A DNA stretch of 64,000 bases from Nocardioides sambongensis (GCF_006494815.1 NZ_CP041091.1:3362501-3426500); one strand, 5' to 3'; positions 52,582 to 61,958 are shown, counted from the first letter of the stretch. Notes: generated by a model from the sequence alone, not told the origin. Made by a program: numbers and translations.

Positions 52582-53541
52582 ATGACCCGCTATCTGATCA
52601 CCCGCGTCTCCTCGGCCCTGCTGGTGCTGCTGATCGCCTCGATCGGGATCTTCGCCCTGCTGCGCGTGGTGCCCGGCGACCCCGTGGAGATCCTCGCCGG
52701 GCCCGACTCCACCCCGGACTCGCGGGCCGCGATCCGTGCCGAGCTCGGGCTGGACCAGCCGTTCTTCACGCAGTACGTCCGGTGGCTCGGCGACCTGGTC
52801 ACCTTCGACCTCGGACCGTCGTACCAGCTGGGCGGGTCGGTGGCCGACCTGGTCGTCGCCGGGGCGCTGAACACGATCGTGCTCACCCTCACCGCCCTGC
52901 TGATCGCGGCGGTGGGAGCGCTCGTCGCCAGCACGCTGACCGTGGTGCTCGACAAGCCCTGGTTGAACAACCTGCTCGCCGCCTCGAACACGATGGCGGT
53001 CGCGGTGCCGACCTTCGCCACCGCGCTGGTCCTGGTGCTGCTCTTCGCCGTGCAGAACCCGATGCTGCCGGCCGGGGGTACCCCGCCGGACGGGTTCATC
53101 GCACGGCCCGACATCACCGTGCAGTACCTGCTGCTGCCGGCGATCGCGCTGGCCCTGCCCGCCTGGGCTGCCCTGACCCGGTTCCTCACCGAGTCGCTGC
53201 ACAGCCAGCTGCGGCAGCCCTACGTCACCACGGCGCGGGCGCTGGGCATCTCCCGCCGGCGGATCGTGCTCACCCAGGCGCTGCGCAACGCGCTCCCGTC
53301 CAGCGTCACCATCCTCGGTCTCCAGTTCGGCACGCTGCTCGGCGGCGCCATCCTGGTCGAGGCGGTCTTCGCCTGGCCCGGCCTCGGCCGGCTGATCGAG
53401 CAGGGCATCGCAGCGCGGGACTACCCCGTCGTCCAGGTGCTGCTGCTGCTCTCGGTGGTGGTGTTCGTGCTCACCCAGCTGACCACCGACCTGATCCACG
53501 CCTGGCTCGATCCGCGGGTCCGGCTCCAGGGGGTGTCCTGA
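52582..53541 (+). CDS. ABC transporter permease, DppB-like
   Basis: 319 residues with six membrane segments. MTRYLITRVSSALLVLLIASIGIFALLRVVPGDP is the standard DppB start, ALGISRRRIVLTQALRNALPSSVTILG is the EAA loop that contacts the ATPase, and EAVFAWPGLGRLIEQGIAARDYPVVQ closes the protein. It starts 4 bp after the binding-protein stop, and the second permease begins 1 bp after its own stop. Confidence 0.94.
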   Translation: MTRYLITRVSSALLVLLIASIGIFALLRVVPGDPVEILAGPDSTPDSRAAIRAELGLDQPFFTQYVRWLGDLVTFDLGPSYQLGGSVADLVVAGALNTIVLTLTALLIAAVGALVASTLTVVLDKPWLNNLLAASNTMAVAVPTFATALVLVLLFAVQNPMLPAGGTPPDGFIARPDITVQYLLLPAIALALPAWAALTRFLTESLHSQLRQPYVTTARALGISRRRIVLTQALRNALPSSVTILGLQFGTLLGGAILVEAVFAWPGLGRLIEQGIAARDYPVVQVLLLLSVVVFVLTQLTTDLIHAWLDPRVRLQGVS

Positions 53542-53542
53542 C

Positions 53543-54459
53543 ATGTCGACCACGTTCTCCAGGATCGACGGCGCCGACGAGCCGCTCACCCCGGTCGCCG
53601 AAGGTCCCCCGCCGGGAGACGCTCCCACCAGCCGGCGGGCGGGCCCGCTCCGGTCGCTGCGCCACTCCCTGCTCCGGGGTCGCGGTCTGGTCGGGGTGAT
53701 CCTGGTCGGCACCGTCGTCGCGCTCGGCCTGCTCGCGCCGCTGCTGGCGCCGTACCACCCGAACGAGCAGATCAAGGGGGCCAACCTGCTCGGCCCCAGC
53801 GGCGCCCACTGGCTGGGCACCGACGAGGTCAACCGCGACGTCCTCTCCCGGACGCTCTACGGGATCCGCGCCGACCTGGTCGTGGTGTTCGCCGCGGTCC
53901 CGATCGGCGCCGCCATCGGGATCCTGGTCGGCCTGGTCACCAGCTGGTGGTCGGTCACCGACGTGATCGCGCAGCGCTTCTTCGACCTGCTGCTGGCCTT
54001 CCCGACGCTGATCCTGGCGATCCTGCTGACCGCCTTCTTCGGCCCCGGGCTGTTCACCATCGGGATCGTGATCGTCGCGGTCGAGATCCCGGTGTTCGGA
54101 CGGCTGGTGCGCACCTCGGTGCGCACCGTGCGCGAGATGCCGTTCGTGGAGGCCTCCCAGGTGGTCGGCGCCGGCCCCGGCTGGGTGCTGCGCCGCCATG
54201 TCCTGCCCAACTCGATGGAGCCGCTCACCGTGCAGCTGGCGGTCTCGATGTCGGTCGCCGTCTTCATCGAGGGCGCGATGAGCTTCCTCGGTCTCGGCAT
54301 CCGCCCGCCCGACCCCTCGCTCGGCTCGCTGATCCGTGACGGCGTGCGTCTGATGTACGACGCACCGTTCCTCGCGGTCGGCCCCTCGTCCTGGTCGTCG
54401 CCCTCGTGCTCGGCCTGCTCCTCATCTCCCAGTCCCTCGCGGAGGCCCGTCGTGCCTGA
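53543..54459 (+). CDS. ABC transporter permease, DppC-like, one frameshift
   Basis: About 305 residues when repaired. GVILVGTVVALGLLAPLLAPYHPNEQ, HWLGTDEVNRDVLSRTLYGIR and EAA loop EASQVVGAGPGWVLRRHVLPNSMEPL are typical of DppC. As written, the frame runs past residue 280 into the next gene and gives a false permease-ATPase fusion. One more C in CCCC at 54382-54385 changes the end to GPLVLVVALVLGLLLISQSLAEARRA and a TGA at 54457-54459, a normal last membrane helix. The TGA overlaps the GTG of the ATPase gene. Confidence 0.9.
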
Positions 54460-56188
54460 CCCCACCCACGCCCGTCCCACCCACCCCCGTCGCACCTCCG
54501 CGTCCGCATCCCTGGTCGCCGAGCCGGTGCTGCAGATCGAGCACCTCGCCATCTCCTTCAGCCACCCGCGCCCCGCGGTCGAGGACATCTCGGTCACCGT
54601 CCGCCGGGGCGAGGTGCTGGCGCTGGTCGGCGAGTCCGGCTCGGGCAAGTCGATGACCGCCCGCGCCGTGCTCGGCCTGCTCCCGCCCGGCGCCCGGGCC
54701 ACCGGCTCGATCCGGTACGGCGGCACCGAGCTGCTCGGCCTCGACGAGAAGGGCCTCGACGGCATCCGCGGCAGCGAGATCGCGATGGTCTTCCAGGAGC
54801 CGCAGACCGCGCTCAACCCGGTCCGCACCATCGGCTGGCAGCTGAAGGAGGCGCTGCGGGCGCACGGCGTACGGAGCAGGTCGGCGGTCCGCGAACGCTC
54901 CCTGGAACTGCTCGCCCAGGTCGAGATCCCCGAGCCCGAGAAGCGGCTCGGCTACTACCCGCACCAGCTCTCCGGCGGTCAGAAGCAGCGGGTCGTCCTC
55001 GCCCTGGCGCTGGCCAACGAGCCGGCGCTGCTGCTGGCCGACGAGCCGACCACCGCCCTCGACGTCACCGTGCAGGCCGAGGTGCTGCGGCTGTTGCGGC
55101 GGATCCGGGAGCGGACGGGCACCTCGATCGTGCTGATCACCCACAACATGGGAGTGGTGGCCGAGATCGCCGACAGGGTGCTGGTGCTGCAGGCCGGAAA
55201 CGTGGTCGAGACCGGTGAGACCCGGGCGCTCTTCGCCGCCCCGCGCGAGCCCTACACCCGGCACCTGCTGGGTTCGGTGCCGCGGCTGCCCGGGCGCGAC
55301 GAGGCGGATACCGCGCCGCCGAGCGGTGCGACCGCGGTGGCCGCCCTGCCCGCCGGAGAGGTGGAGCCGCCGGCCGTGCAGTTCGACGGCGTCCACGTCC
55401 GCTACGGGTCGCAGCGCCGGGGGCGCTCCTTCCCCGCGGTCACCGGGGTCGACCTGACCGTCGCCGCCGGCGAGGTGGTCGGACTGGTCGGCGAGTCCGG
55501 GTCCGGCAAGACCACCCTGGGCCGCCTCGCCGCCGGGCTGGTGCCGCTCGCCGGCGGCACCGTCCGCCTCGGCGGCCAGGACCTGCACGGCGGTGGCCGG
55601 AGCCGGGTGCGGGCACTGCGGCGCGGCCTGGCCTTCGTGCACCAGGACCCCGAGGCGTCCCTGGACCCACGGTTCAGCATCCGGGCCTCGATCCGTGAGC
55701 CACTCGACGTCCACCGGCTCGGCACCCGGCAGGCCCGCGACGCCCGCGTCGAGGAGCTGCTCGACGCGGTGCAGCTGCCCGTCTCGTACGGCGACCGGCG
55801 GCCGCGCGAGCTCTCCGGCGGACAACGGCAGCGGGTCGCGCTGGCCCGCGCCCTGGCGCTGGAGCCGACGCTGCTGGTCGCCGACGAGCCGACCAGCGCG
55901 CTCGACGTCTCGGTCCAGGCCACGGTGCTCACCCTCTTCGCCGACCTGCAGCGCGAGCTCGGCTTCGCCTGCCTCTTCATCAGCCACGACCTGGCCGTGG
56001 TGCACCAGGTGGCCCACCGCGTCGCGGTGCTGCGTGCCGGTCGGCTGGTGGAGACCGGGCCGGTCGCCGAGGTCTTCACGCGGCCGCGTGCGGACTACAC
56101 GCGACGCCTGCTGGACGCCGTACCGGTGCCCGATCCGGCGCGGCGCGGGCGGCGGGTGCGCAGCCTCGACGACGCCCGCGCCTCCTGA
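54452..56188 (+). CDS. Fused double ABC ATPase, DppD-DppF type
   Basis: 578 residues with two complete ATPase halves. First half: GESGSGKSMTARAV (Walker A), LSGGQKQRVVLALAL (signature), LLLADEPTTALD (Walker B), ITHNMGVVAEIADRV. Second half: GESGSGKTTLGRLAAG, LSGGQRQRVALARAL, LLVADEPTSALD, ISHDLAVVHQVAHRV. The halves are joined by an Ala/Pro-rich linker near residue 290. Fusing DppD and DppF is common in actinobacteria. GTG 54452 overlaps the permease TGA and starts MPDPTHARPTHPRR; a later start is possible. Confidence 0.93.
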   Translation: MPDPTHARPTHPRRTSASASLVAEPVLQIEHLAISFSHPRPAVEDISVTVRRGEVLALVGESGSGKSMTARAVLGLLPPGARATGSIRYGGTELLGLDEKGLDGIRGSEIAMVFQEPQTALNPVRTIGWQLKEALRAHGVRSRSAVRERSLELLAQVEIPEPEKRLGYYPHQLSGGQKQRVVLALALANEPALLLADEPTTALDVTVQAEVLRLLRRIRERTGTSIVLITHNMGVVAEIADRVLVLQAGNVVETGETRALFAAPREPYTRHLLGSVPRLPGRDEADTAPPSGATAVAALPAGEVEPPAVQFDGVHVRYGSQRRGRSFPAVTGVDLTVAAGEVVGLVGESGSGKTTLGRLAAGLVPLAGGTVRLGGQDLHGGGRSRVRALRRGLAFVHQDPEASLDPRFSIRASIREPLDVHRLGTRQARDARVEELLDAVQLPVSYGDRRPRELSGGQRQRVALARALALEPTLLVADEPTSALDVSVQATVLTLFADLQRELGFACLFISHDLAVVHQVAHRVAVLRAGRLVETGPVAEVFTRPRADYTRRLLDAVPVPDPARRGRRVRSLDDARAS

Positions 56189-56198
56189 CGCCCGTGTC

Positions 56199-56258
56199 GC
56201 GCCCCATGCGGATCGGTCGCGAATTCGCTGGGATCCGAGCCCATCCGAATGGGGCGCG
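56199..56258. repeat. Intergenic palindromic repeat, family A, copy 4
   Basis: Arms GCGCCCCATGCGGATCGG (56199-56216) and CCCATCCGAATGGGGCGC (56240-56257), centre with GAATTC and GGATCC as in copy 1. It lies within the operon between the ATPase and sulfatase genes. Confidence 0.88.
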
Positions 56259-56294
56259 GCGCCTGAACACCAGCCACTCCCGAGAGGACCCCTC

Positions 56295-58691
56295 ATGCAC
56301 GACCGCACCGACCCCCGCCGCCACCTCCCCCACCCCGGCTCGCTCCCGCCGTACGACGCCGCCACCGACGTCCGCGACCAGGTCGACAAGCTGCCGGTCC
56401 GCGACCGGCTCCAGCCGCCGGCGACGGCCCCCAACGTGCTGGTGATCCTGCTCGACGACATGGGGTTCGGGGCCTCCTCCACCTTCGGTGGGCCGTGCCG
56501 GATGCCCACCGCGGACGCGCTCGCCGCCGACGGGCTGCGGTTCACCCGCTTCCACACCACCGCGATGTGCTCACCGACCCGCGCCGCCCTGATGACCGGT
56601 CGCAACCACCACCGGGTCGGCGTCGGCACGGTGGTGGAGATCTCCACCGGCACCCCGGGGCACAGCGGGATGCGGCCGCGGTCGGCCGGCACGCTGGCGC
56701 AGGTGCTGCAGGGCAACGGCTATGCCACCGGGGCCTTCGGCAAGTGGCACCAGACCCCGCCGTGGGAGCAGACCGCCGCCGGCCCGTTCGACCGGTGGCC
56801 CACCCACGAGGGCTTCGACCACTTCTACGGCTTCCTCGGTGGGGAGGCTTCGCAGTACGAGCCCACCCTGGTCCGCGGCACCACCTTCGTCGACCCGCCG
56901 CGCAGCGCCGAGGAGGGCTACCACCTCTCCGAGGACCTGGTCGACGAGGCGATCAGCTGGACCGGTCAGGTGTCGCGGCACGGACGAGGCAAGCCGTGGT
57001 TCTGCTACCTGGCCTTCGGCGCCACCCACGCGCCGTTCCAGGTCCCCGAGGAGTGGCGGGACCGCTACCGCGGTGAGTTCGCCCACGGGTGGGACCGCCA
57101 ACGCGAGATCACCCTCGCGCGGCAGCGCGAGCTCGGCGTCGTACCGGATGACGCCGAGCTGGCGCCGTGGACGCCGGGGGTGCCGCACTGGGACGAGATC
57201 CCCGCGCAGGAGCGGGAGACCGGGCAGCGGCTGATGGAGCTCTACGCCGCGTTCGCCGAGCACACCGACGCCCAGGTGGGCCGGCTCGTCGATGCGCTGC
57301 GCGAGCGCGGCGAGCTGGACGACACGCTGGTGCTGTTCATCCTCGGCGACAACGGCGCCTCGGCGGAGGGGACCATGGTCGGCACCCTCAACGAGCACCT
57401 GCCCTTCAACGGCATCGCCGAGTCGGCGGACCGGATCGCCACGTTCCTCGCCGAGCGTCCCAGGGATCTGGGCGGCCCCGACACCTACCCGCACTACCCG
57501 GCCGGGTGGGCGGTGGCGATGGACACGCCTTACCAGTGGACCAAGCAGGTGGCCTCGCACTACGGCGGCACCCGCAACGGGATGGTGGTGCACTGGCCGG
57601 CGGGGATCGCCGCGCGAGGCGAGGTGCGCCACCAGTGGCACCACGTCAACGACGTGATGCCCACTGTGCTCGACCTGATCGGCCTGCCGGTCCCGGCGAC
57701 CCTCGACGGCGTCGAGCAGGACGACCTCGACGGGGTCTCCTTCGGTTACTGCCTCGACTCCCCGGAGGCAGCCGAGAAGCACACCACCCAGTATTTCGAG
57801 ATGTTCGGCAACCGCGGGATCTACCGTGACGGGTGGACCGCGGTCGCGCCGCACAAGGCGCCCTGGCATCCTGCGTCGCAGGAGACACCGCGGTTCGACG
57901 AGGACACCTGGGAGCTCTACGACACCGTCACCGACTGGACGCAGGCGCGTGATCTGGCCGCCGAGCGGCCCGAGCTGCTCGCCGAGCTGCAGGCACTCTT
58001 CGACGCGGAGGCCCGGCGCAACCGGGTCTATCCGCTGGACGACAAGCTGATCCGACGTTTCGGCGCGGGCGGCGGCGCGCGCCCGGAGCGACCGGCCTCG
58101 ATCGTGCTCGGGCCCGATGACGGGCGGCTGCGCGAGGACGCCGTACCGGATCTGAAGAACTGCTCCTCCCGGATCACGGCGACCTTCACCGGGGGCCGGG
58201 CCGACGACGGGGTGCTGGTCGCCCAAGGTGGTCGGTTCGGCGGCTGGTCGCTCTACGTCAAGGACGGGGTGCCGTCGTGGGCCTACTCCTACGCGGCGAT
58301 CGAGTGGACCCACGTGCGGGCCGCAGCCCCGTTGCCGCAGGAGGCCGCGGACCACGTGGTCGAGCTGGAGTTCGCCTACGACGGTGACGGGCTGGAGCCG
58401 GACGGGCCGGGGACGGACCGGTTGGGGTTGGGTGGCGACGTGACGCTGCTCGTCGACGGGGAGGTCGCCGGCCGGGGGCGGTTGGAGCGCTCACTGGTCG
58501 CGATGTTCTCGATGGACCAGACCCTCGACGTCGGCATCGACCGGGGCACCCCGGTCACCGCGGACTACGGCGCCGGCCACCGCCGCGGGTTCGCGTACGC
58601 CGGCAGCGTGCACCGGGTCGCGCTGGAGGCCGGCGAGGCGGTAGCGCTGCCGCTGCCCGACCGGCTGGCGTCGGTGATCGTCGGGCAGTGA
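56295..58691 (+). CDS. Type I (formylglycine) sulfatase, cytoplasmic
   Basis: 798 residues. NVLVILLDDMGFGASSTFGG holds the metal-binding Asp pair; CSPTRAALMTGRN carries Cys92 in the C-x-P-x-R motif that is converted to formylglycine; GKWHQTPP, THAPF and FILGDNGASAEG supply further active-site residues. The C-terminal 200 residues form a beta-rich extra domain typical of large arylsulfatases. There is no signal peptide, so it acts inside the cell. ATG 56295 follows CGAGAGGA. It sits 106 bp after the ATPase gene, separated only by a family A repeat. The maturase (FGE) is not in the window. Substrate: sulfate ester of unknown alcohol, phenol or sugar. Confidence 0.92.
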   Translation: MHDRTDPRRHLPHPGSLPPYDAATDVRDQVDKLPVRDRLQPPATAPNVLVILLDDMGFGASSTFGGPCRMPTADALAADGLRFTRFHTTAMCSPTRAALMTGRNHHRVGVGTVVEISTGTPGHSGMRPRSAGTLAQVLQGNGYATGAFGKWHQTPPWEQTAAGPFDRWPTHEGFDHFYGFLGGEASQYEPTLVRGTTFVDPPRSAEEGYHLSEDLVDEAISWTGQVSRHGRGKPWFCYLAFGATHAPFQVPEEWRDRYRGEFAHGWDRQREITLARQRELGVVPDDAELAPWTPGVPHWDEIPAQERETGQRLMELYAAFAEHTDAQVGRLVDALRERGELDDTLVLFILGDNGASAEGTMVGTLNEHLPFNGIAESADRIATFLAERPRDLGGPDTYPHYPAGWAVAMDTPYQWTKQVASHYGGTRNGMVVHWPAGIAARGEVRHQWHHVNDVMPTVLDLIGLPVPATLDGVEQDDLDGVSFGYCLDSPEAAEKHTTQYFEMFGNRGIYRDGWTAVAPHKAPWHPASQETPRFDEDTWELYDTVTDWTQARDLAAERPELLAELQALFDAEARRNRVYPLDDKLIRRFGAGGGARPERPASIVLGPDDGRLREDAVPDLKNCSSRITATFTGGRADDGVLVAQGGRFGGWSLYVKDGVPSWAYSYAAIEWTHVRAAAPLPQEAADHVVELEFAYDGDGLEPDGPGTDRLGLGGDVTLLVDGEVAGRGRLERSLVAMFSMDQTLDVGIDRGTPVTADYGAGHRRGFAYAGSVHRVALEAGEAVALPLPDRLASVIVGQ

Positions 58692-58828
58692 GCGCGGGGG
58701 TCGGGCTTGCGTCCTACGTTCGGTGGTCCCCCGGCACCAGTTCGTGCGACGCATCACCCGGCGGCGCCCCGGGCTACTCGGGGGACGAGGTGATTGTCCG
58801 GGACGAGCCCGGGGTAGACGGGCTCGCT

Positions 58829-59263
58829 GTGAAGGTACGTGATCGGTGGGGCCAGACCTGGCGGGTGACCCGGCGCTGGGTGCCGTGGCGGCGACGGCTC
58901 AAGGGGATGTGGCGCGGACCGTTCGAGATGATGCCCGCCGGCGCCGACGACCCGATCAGCCTGATCATCTTCACCGTGATCGCGCTGCCGCTGATCCTGC
59001 TCGCGATCGTGGCGAGCCTGGAGCTGCTGGTGCTGCTGCTGGTCTTCCCGTTCGCGGTGCTGATCCGGATGCTCTTCGGCCGGCACTGGGTGATCGAGGC
59101 CCGCAAGGGCTTCCGGATCTGGTGGCAGGACGAGGCCGGTGACTGGCGCGCCAGTGGTGAGCAGATCCGCCGGGTCGTCGACGCGATCGGGGCGGGGGAG
59201 CTGCCGCCCAACAACGTCGACACCGAGCCCGAGGAGGCGGCAGCGTCCTACCCGCCGCGCTGA
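58829..59263 (+). CDS. Small membrane protein of unknown function
   Basis: Not recognised. 144 residues from GTG 58829 (MKVRDRWGQTWRVTRRWVPWRRRLKGMW), a basic Trp-rich N-terminus, then two adjoining hydrophobic segments (DPISLIIFTVIALPLILLAIV and LELLVLLLVFPFAVLIRMLFG) and a cytoplasmic-looking C-terminus (FRIWWQDEAGDWRASGEQIRRVVDAI). The frame is open back to 58688, where a GTG overlaps the sulfatase stop; the upstream part is poor in coding character, so the later start is preferred. Followed by a strong hairpin. Confidence 0.65.
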   Translation: MKVRDRWGQTWRVTRRWVPWRRRLKGMWRGPFEMMPAGADDPISLIIFTVIALPLILLAIVASLELLVLLLVFPFAVLIRMLFGRHWVIEARKGFRIWWQDEAGDWRASGEQIRRVVDAIGAGELPPNNVDTEPEEAAASYPPR

Positions 59264-59275
59264 CGCCGTACGACG

Positions 59276-59319
59276 AACGCCGGGTCCCGCTCCGCGCAGA
59301 GGGAGCGGGACCCGGCGTT
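59276..59319. terminator. Long perfect hairpin between convergent genes
   Basis: 18-bp arms AACGCCGGGTCCCGCTCC (59276-59293) and GGAGCGGGACCCGGCGTT (59302-59319) with an 8-nt loop. It serves both the membrane protein gene and dps. Confidence 0.85.
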
Positions 59320-59334
59320 CGGATGGCTGCGGGG

Positions 59335-59862
59335 TCAGGCGTTGATCGGCTTCGGCACCGCGGTGCCGGGCTGGCGACGCTCGGCGTCGGTCAGCCACGC
59401 GAGCTGCTCGAGCCGGGTGAGGATCTCGTGCAGCATGTCCGCGGTGGTCGGGTCCGCGGCGTCGACCTCGTCGTGCACGCGGCGGGCGGTCGCGCAGACC
59501 GCGTAGATCGAGGCGACGATCTTGTCGATCGCCTCGCCGGTGTCGACCTCGCCGGTCGGGAAGGCCGGGAGGCTGGACTGGGCCGCGACACGGGCCGAGC
59601 TGCCGTCCGGCACGACGTAGACCGCGCGCATCCGCTCGGCGACGTCGTCGGCGAAGTCACGGGCGGCGTCGACGATCTCGTCGAGCTGCAGGTGCAGGTC
59701 GCGGAAGTTCGCGCCCACGATGTTCCAGTGGGCCTGCTTGCCCTGGAGGTGCAGGTCGGTGAGGTCGACGAGGACCTGCTGGAGGTGACCGGCGAAGGTC
59801 TCGTCGCCGACGAAGACGGGGTGGGAGACGTGCTTGTCGTGGTGGGTCGCAGTGGTGGCCAT
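59335..59862 (-). CDS. dps: Dps family ferroxidase / DNA-protection protein
   Basis: 175 residues. Ferroxidase residues align with E. coli Dps: His45 (KQAHWNIVG), His57, Asp61 (DLHLQLDEIVD), Asp72 and Glu76 (DFADDVAERMRA). The dodecamer oxidises Fe(II) with peroxide and stores iron, protecting DNA. N-terminal tail MATTATHHDKHVSHP is short and His-rich rather than Lys-rich, so DNA binding by the tail is doubtful. AAGGAG precedes ATG 59862. A DtxR/IdeR-like iron box lies 86 bp upstream. Confidence 0.94.
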   Translation of the reverse strand: MATTATHHDKHVSHPVFVGDETFAGHLQQVLVDLTDLHLQGKQAHWNIVGANFRDLHLQLDEIVDAARDFADDVAERMRAVYVVPDGSSARVAAQSSLPAFPTGEVDTGEAIDKIVASIYAVCATARRVHDEVDAADPTTADMLHEILTRLEQLAWLTDAERRQPGTAVPKPINA

Positions 59863-59947
59863 GGGTGGTGCTCCTTTCGCTGAACCATCCGAGGTCCGGT
59901 GCGGACCTGATGCGACGACTATGGCACCTTTTCTTGAACGATTCCAG

Positions 59948-59966
59948 ATAAGTAAGCCTAGCCTTC
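59948..59966. promoter_or_regulatory. DtxR/IdeR-like iron box
   Basis: The minus strand reads GAAGGCTAGGCTTACTTAT, 13 of 19 matches to TTAGGTTAGGCTAACCTAA by direct alignment, including the central TAGGCT and the AC. It lies between dps and the divergent DrrAB-type genes and could control either. Confidence 0.5.
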
Positions 59967-60108
59967 GTACGCCGGGACACCAGCGGCGATCCGGCGGTAA
60001 TCCGGTGGCGATCCGGTCCGGCGATGAGTTCGACTGTCGGTGGTGGTCACTAACGTCACCAGCGTTCGCCGGCCCGTCGGGACCGGCGCTGCACGAGGGA
60101 AGGGATCG

Positions 60109-61128
60109 ATGACCACGACGATGATCCGCGCCAGCGGACTGACCAAGCACTACGGGAGCGTGAAGGCGCTCCAGGGCCTCGACCTCGAGGTCTCCGAGGG
60201 CAAGGTGCTGGCCCTCCTCGGACCCAACGGGGCCGGCAAGACCACCGCCGTCCGCTGCCTGACCACCCTGCTGGTGCCCGATGCCGGCACCGCGGAGGTC
60301 GCCGGCGTCGACGTGCTCCAGGACCCGGTCGGAGTGCGGTCGCGGATCGGCCTCTCCGGTCAGTACGCCGCGGTCGACGAGCACCTGACCGGCTACGAGA
60401 ACCTGGTGATGGTGGGGCGGCTCTACCACCTCGGCAAGGCCCGGGCGCAGGAGCGGGCGCGCGAGCTGCTGGCCCGCTTCTCGCTGACCGACGCCGCCGA
60501 CCGGCCGTCGAAGACCTACTCGGGCGGGATGCGGCGACGCCTCGACCTGGCCGGGGCGCTGGTCGCCGAGCCGCCGGTCCTGGTGCTCGACGAGCCCACC
60601 ACCGGGCTCGACGTGCGCAGCCGGCAGGAGATGTGGGACGTGATCCGCGAGCTGGTCGGCGGCGGCTCCACCCTGCTGCTCACCACGCAGTACCTGGAGG
60701 AGGCCGACAAGCTGGCCGACGACATCGTGGTGATCGACCACGGGCGGGCGATCGCCCGCGGCACCTCCGACGAGCTCAAGGCGCGCACCGGCGGCGAGCG
60801 GATCGAGGTGGTCCTCGCCGACGCCGAGGACCGCGACGCGGCCGTCCGGGTGATGGCGGAGGTGGCCGCCGCCGAGGTGATCGTCTCCGACAACAGCCGG
60901 GAGCTGACCGCCGCGGTGCAGGGCTCGGGCGCCGGCGAGCTGCTCCGCGTGCTGCAGGGTTTCGAGCGGGAGACGGTCACCGTCCTCGACGTCGGCCTGC
61001 GGCGACCCACCATGGACGACGTCTTCCTGGCCCTGACCGGCCGAGCCGCCGAGGACGACACACCGACCGAGCAGGACGAACGGACCGGACCGGCGGCCGA
61101 GACGACGGACGCGGAGGTGGCCCGATGA
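60109..61128 (+). CDS. DrrA-type ABC exporter ATPase
   Basis: 339 residues. LLGPNGAGKTTAVRCL (Walker A), YSGGMRRRLDLAGAL (signature), VLVLDEPTTGLD (Walker B) and TTQYLEEADKLAD with the switch region. The extra C-terminal domain (EVVLADAEDRDAAVRVM to VFLALTGRAAEDD) marks the daunorubicin-resistance DrrA group. GAGGGAAGGG precedes ATG 60109. The permease overlaps by ATGA. Substrate may be a drug, lipid or siderophore; the iron box upstream leaves the last possibility open. Confidence 0.93.
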   Translation: MTTTMIRASGLTKHYGSVKALQGLDLEVSEGKVLALLGPNGAGKTTAVRCLTTLLVPDAGTAEVAGVDVLQDPVGVRSRIGLSGQYAAVDEHLTGYENLVMVGRLYHLGKARAQERARELLARFSLTDAADRPSKTYSGGMRRRLDLAGALVAEPPVLVLDEPTTGLDVRSRQEMWDVIRELVGGGSTLLLTTQYLEEADKLADDIVVIDHGRAIARGTSDELKARTGGERIEVVLADAEDRDAAVRVMAEVAAAEVIVSDNSRELTAAVQGSGAGELLRVLQGFERETVTVLDVGLRRPTMDDVFLALTGRAAEDDTPTEQDERTGPAAETTDAEVAR

Positions 61129-61925
61129 GCACGACCCAGGCACTCACCGACGGCTGGGTGGTCGCCCAGCGCAACCTGATCAAGATCAAGCGGGTCCCCG
61201 AGGTCCTGGTCTTCGTCCTGGTCAGCCCGATCATGTTCGTGCTGCTCTTCGCCTACGTCTTCGGCGGCGCCATCGACCCCGGCGGCAGCGTCGGCTACAA
61301 GGAGTTCCTGATCGCCGGCATCTTCGCGCAGACCGTGGTGTTCGGCGCGACGTTCACCGGCGCCGGACTCGCCGAGGACATGCAGAAGGGCATCATCGAC
61401 CGGTTCCGGTCACTGCCGATGTCGAGCTCGGCGGTGCTGGTCGGCCGGACCACCTCCGACGTGGTCTACAACGTCCTGTCGCTGATCATCATGGCGCTGA
61501 CCGGCCTGCTGGTCGGCTGGCGGATCCGGGAGGGCTTCGTCGACGCGCTCGCCGGGTTCGCCCTGCTGCTGCTCTTCGCCTACGCGATCAGCTGGGTGAT
61601 GGCCTTCGTCGGCCTGCTGGTGCCGAGCGTCGAGGTGATCAACAACGCCTCGTTCATCGTGATCATGCCGCTGACGTTCGTCTCCAACGCGTTCGTGCCC
61701 ACCGACCAGTTCTCCGGGATCCTGCAGACCTTCGTGACCTGGAACCCGGTCTCGACCCTCACCCAGGCCTCGCGCGAGCTGTTCGGCAACACCGGAGGTG
61801 TGCCGGTGCCCGACGCGTGGCCGATGCAGAACCCGGTCGCCTACACGCTGATCTGGATCGTCGGCATCCTGCTGGTCTTCGGGCCGCTCTCGGTCCGGCA
61901 GTACCGGCGCACCACCAGCCGCTGA
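61125..61925 (+). CDS. DrrB-type ABC-2 permease
   Basis: 266 residues with six membrane segments. RNLIKIKRVPEVLVFVLVSPIMFVLLFAYVFGG start, EDMQKGIIDRFRSLPMSSSAVLVGR (cytoplasmic coupling segment) and FVSNAFVPTDQFSGILQTFVTWNPVS are standard in DrrB/ABC-2 exporters. ATG overlaps the ATPase stop. Followed by a clear terminator. Confidence 0.93.
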   Translation: MSTTQALTDGWVVAQRNLIKIKRVPEVLVFVLVSPIMFVLLFAYVFGGAIDPGGSVGYKEFLIAGIFAQTVVFGATFTGAGLAEDMQKGIIDRFRSLPMSSSAVLVGRTTSDVVYNVLSLIIMALTGLLVGWRIREGFVDALAGFALLLLFAYAISWVMAFVGLLVPSVEVINNASFIVIMPLTFVSNAFVPTDQFSGILQTFVTWNPVSTLTQASRELFGNTGGVPVPDAWPMQNPVAYTLIWIVGILLVFGPLSVRQYRRTTSR

Positions 61926-61958
61926 GCACCAGCCGCTGAGCCACTCCCTCCGCACGCG

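Noticed and set aside
53543..56188. Permease-ATPase fusion protein of 881 residues
   Set aside because: The permease end is nonsense in this frame, while one added C restores a normal last helix and a stop that overlaps a GTG start of the ATPase.
58688..58828. Longer form of the small membrane protein starting at the sulfatase stop (GTG 58688)
   Set aside because: The extra 47 residues are Gly/Ser/Asp-rich without structure; a basic Trp-rich start at 58829 looks more natural. Not excluded.
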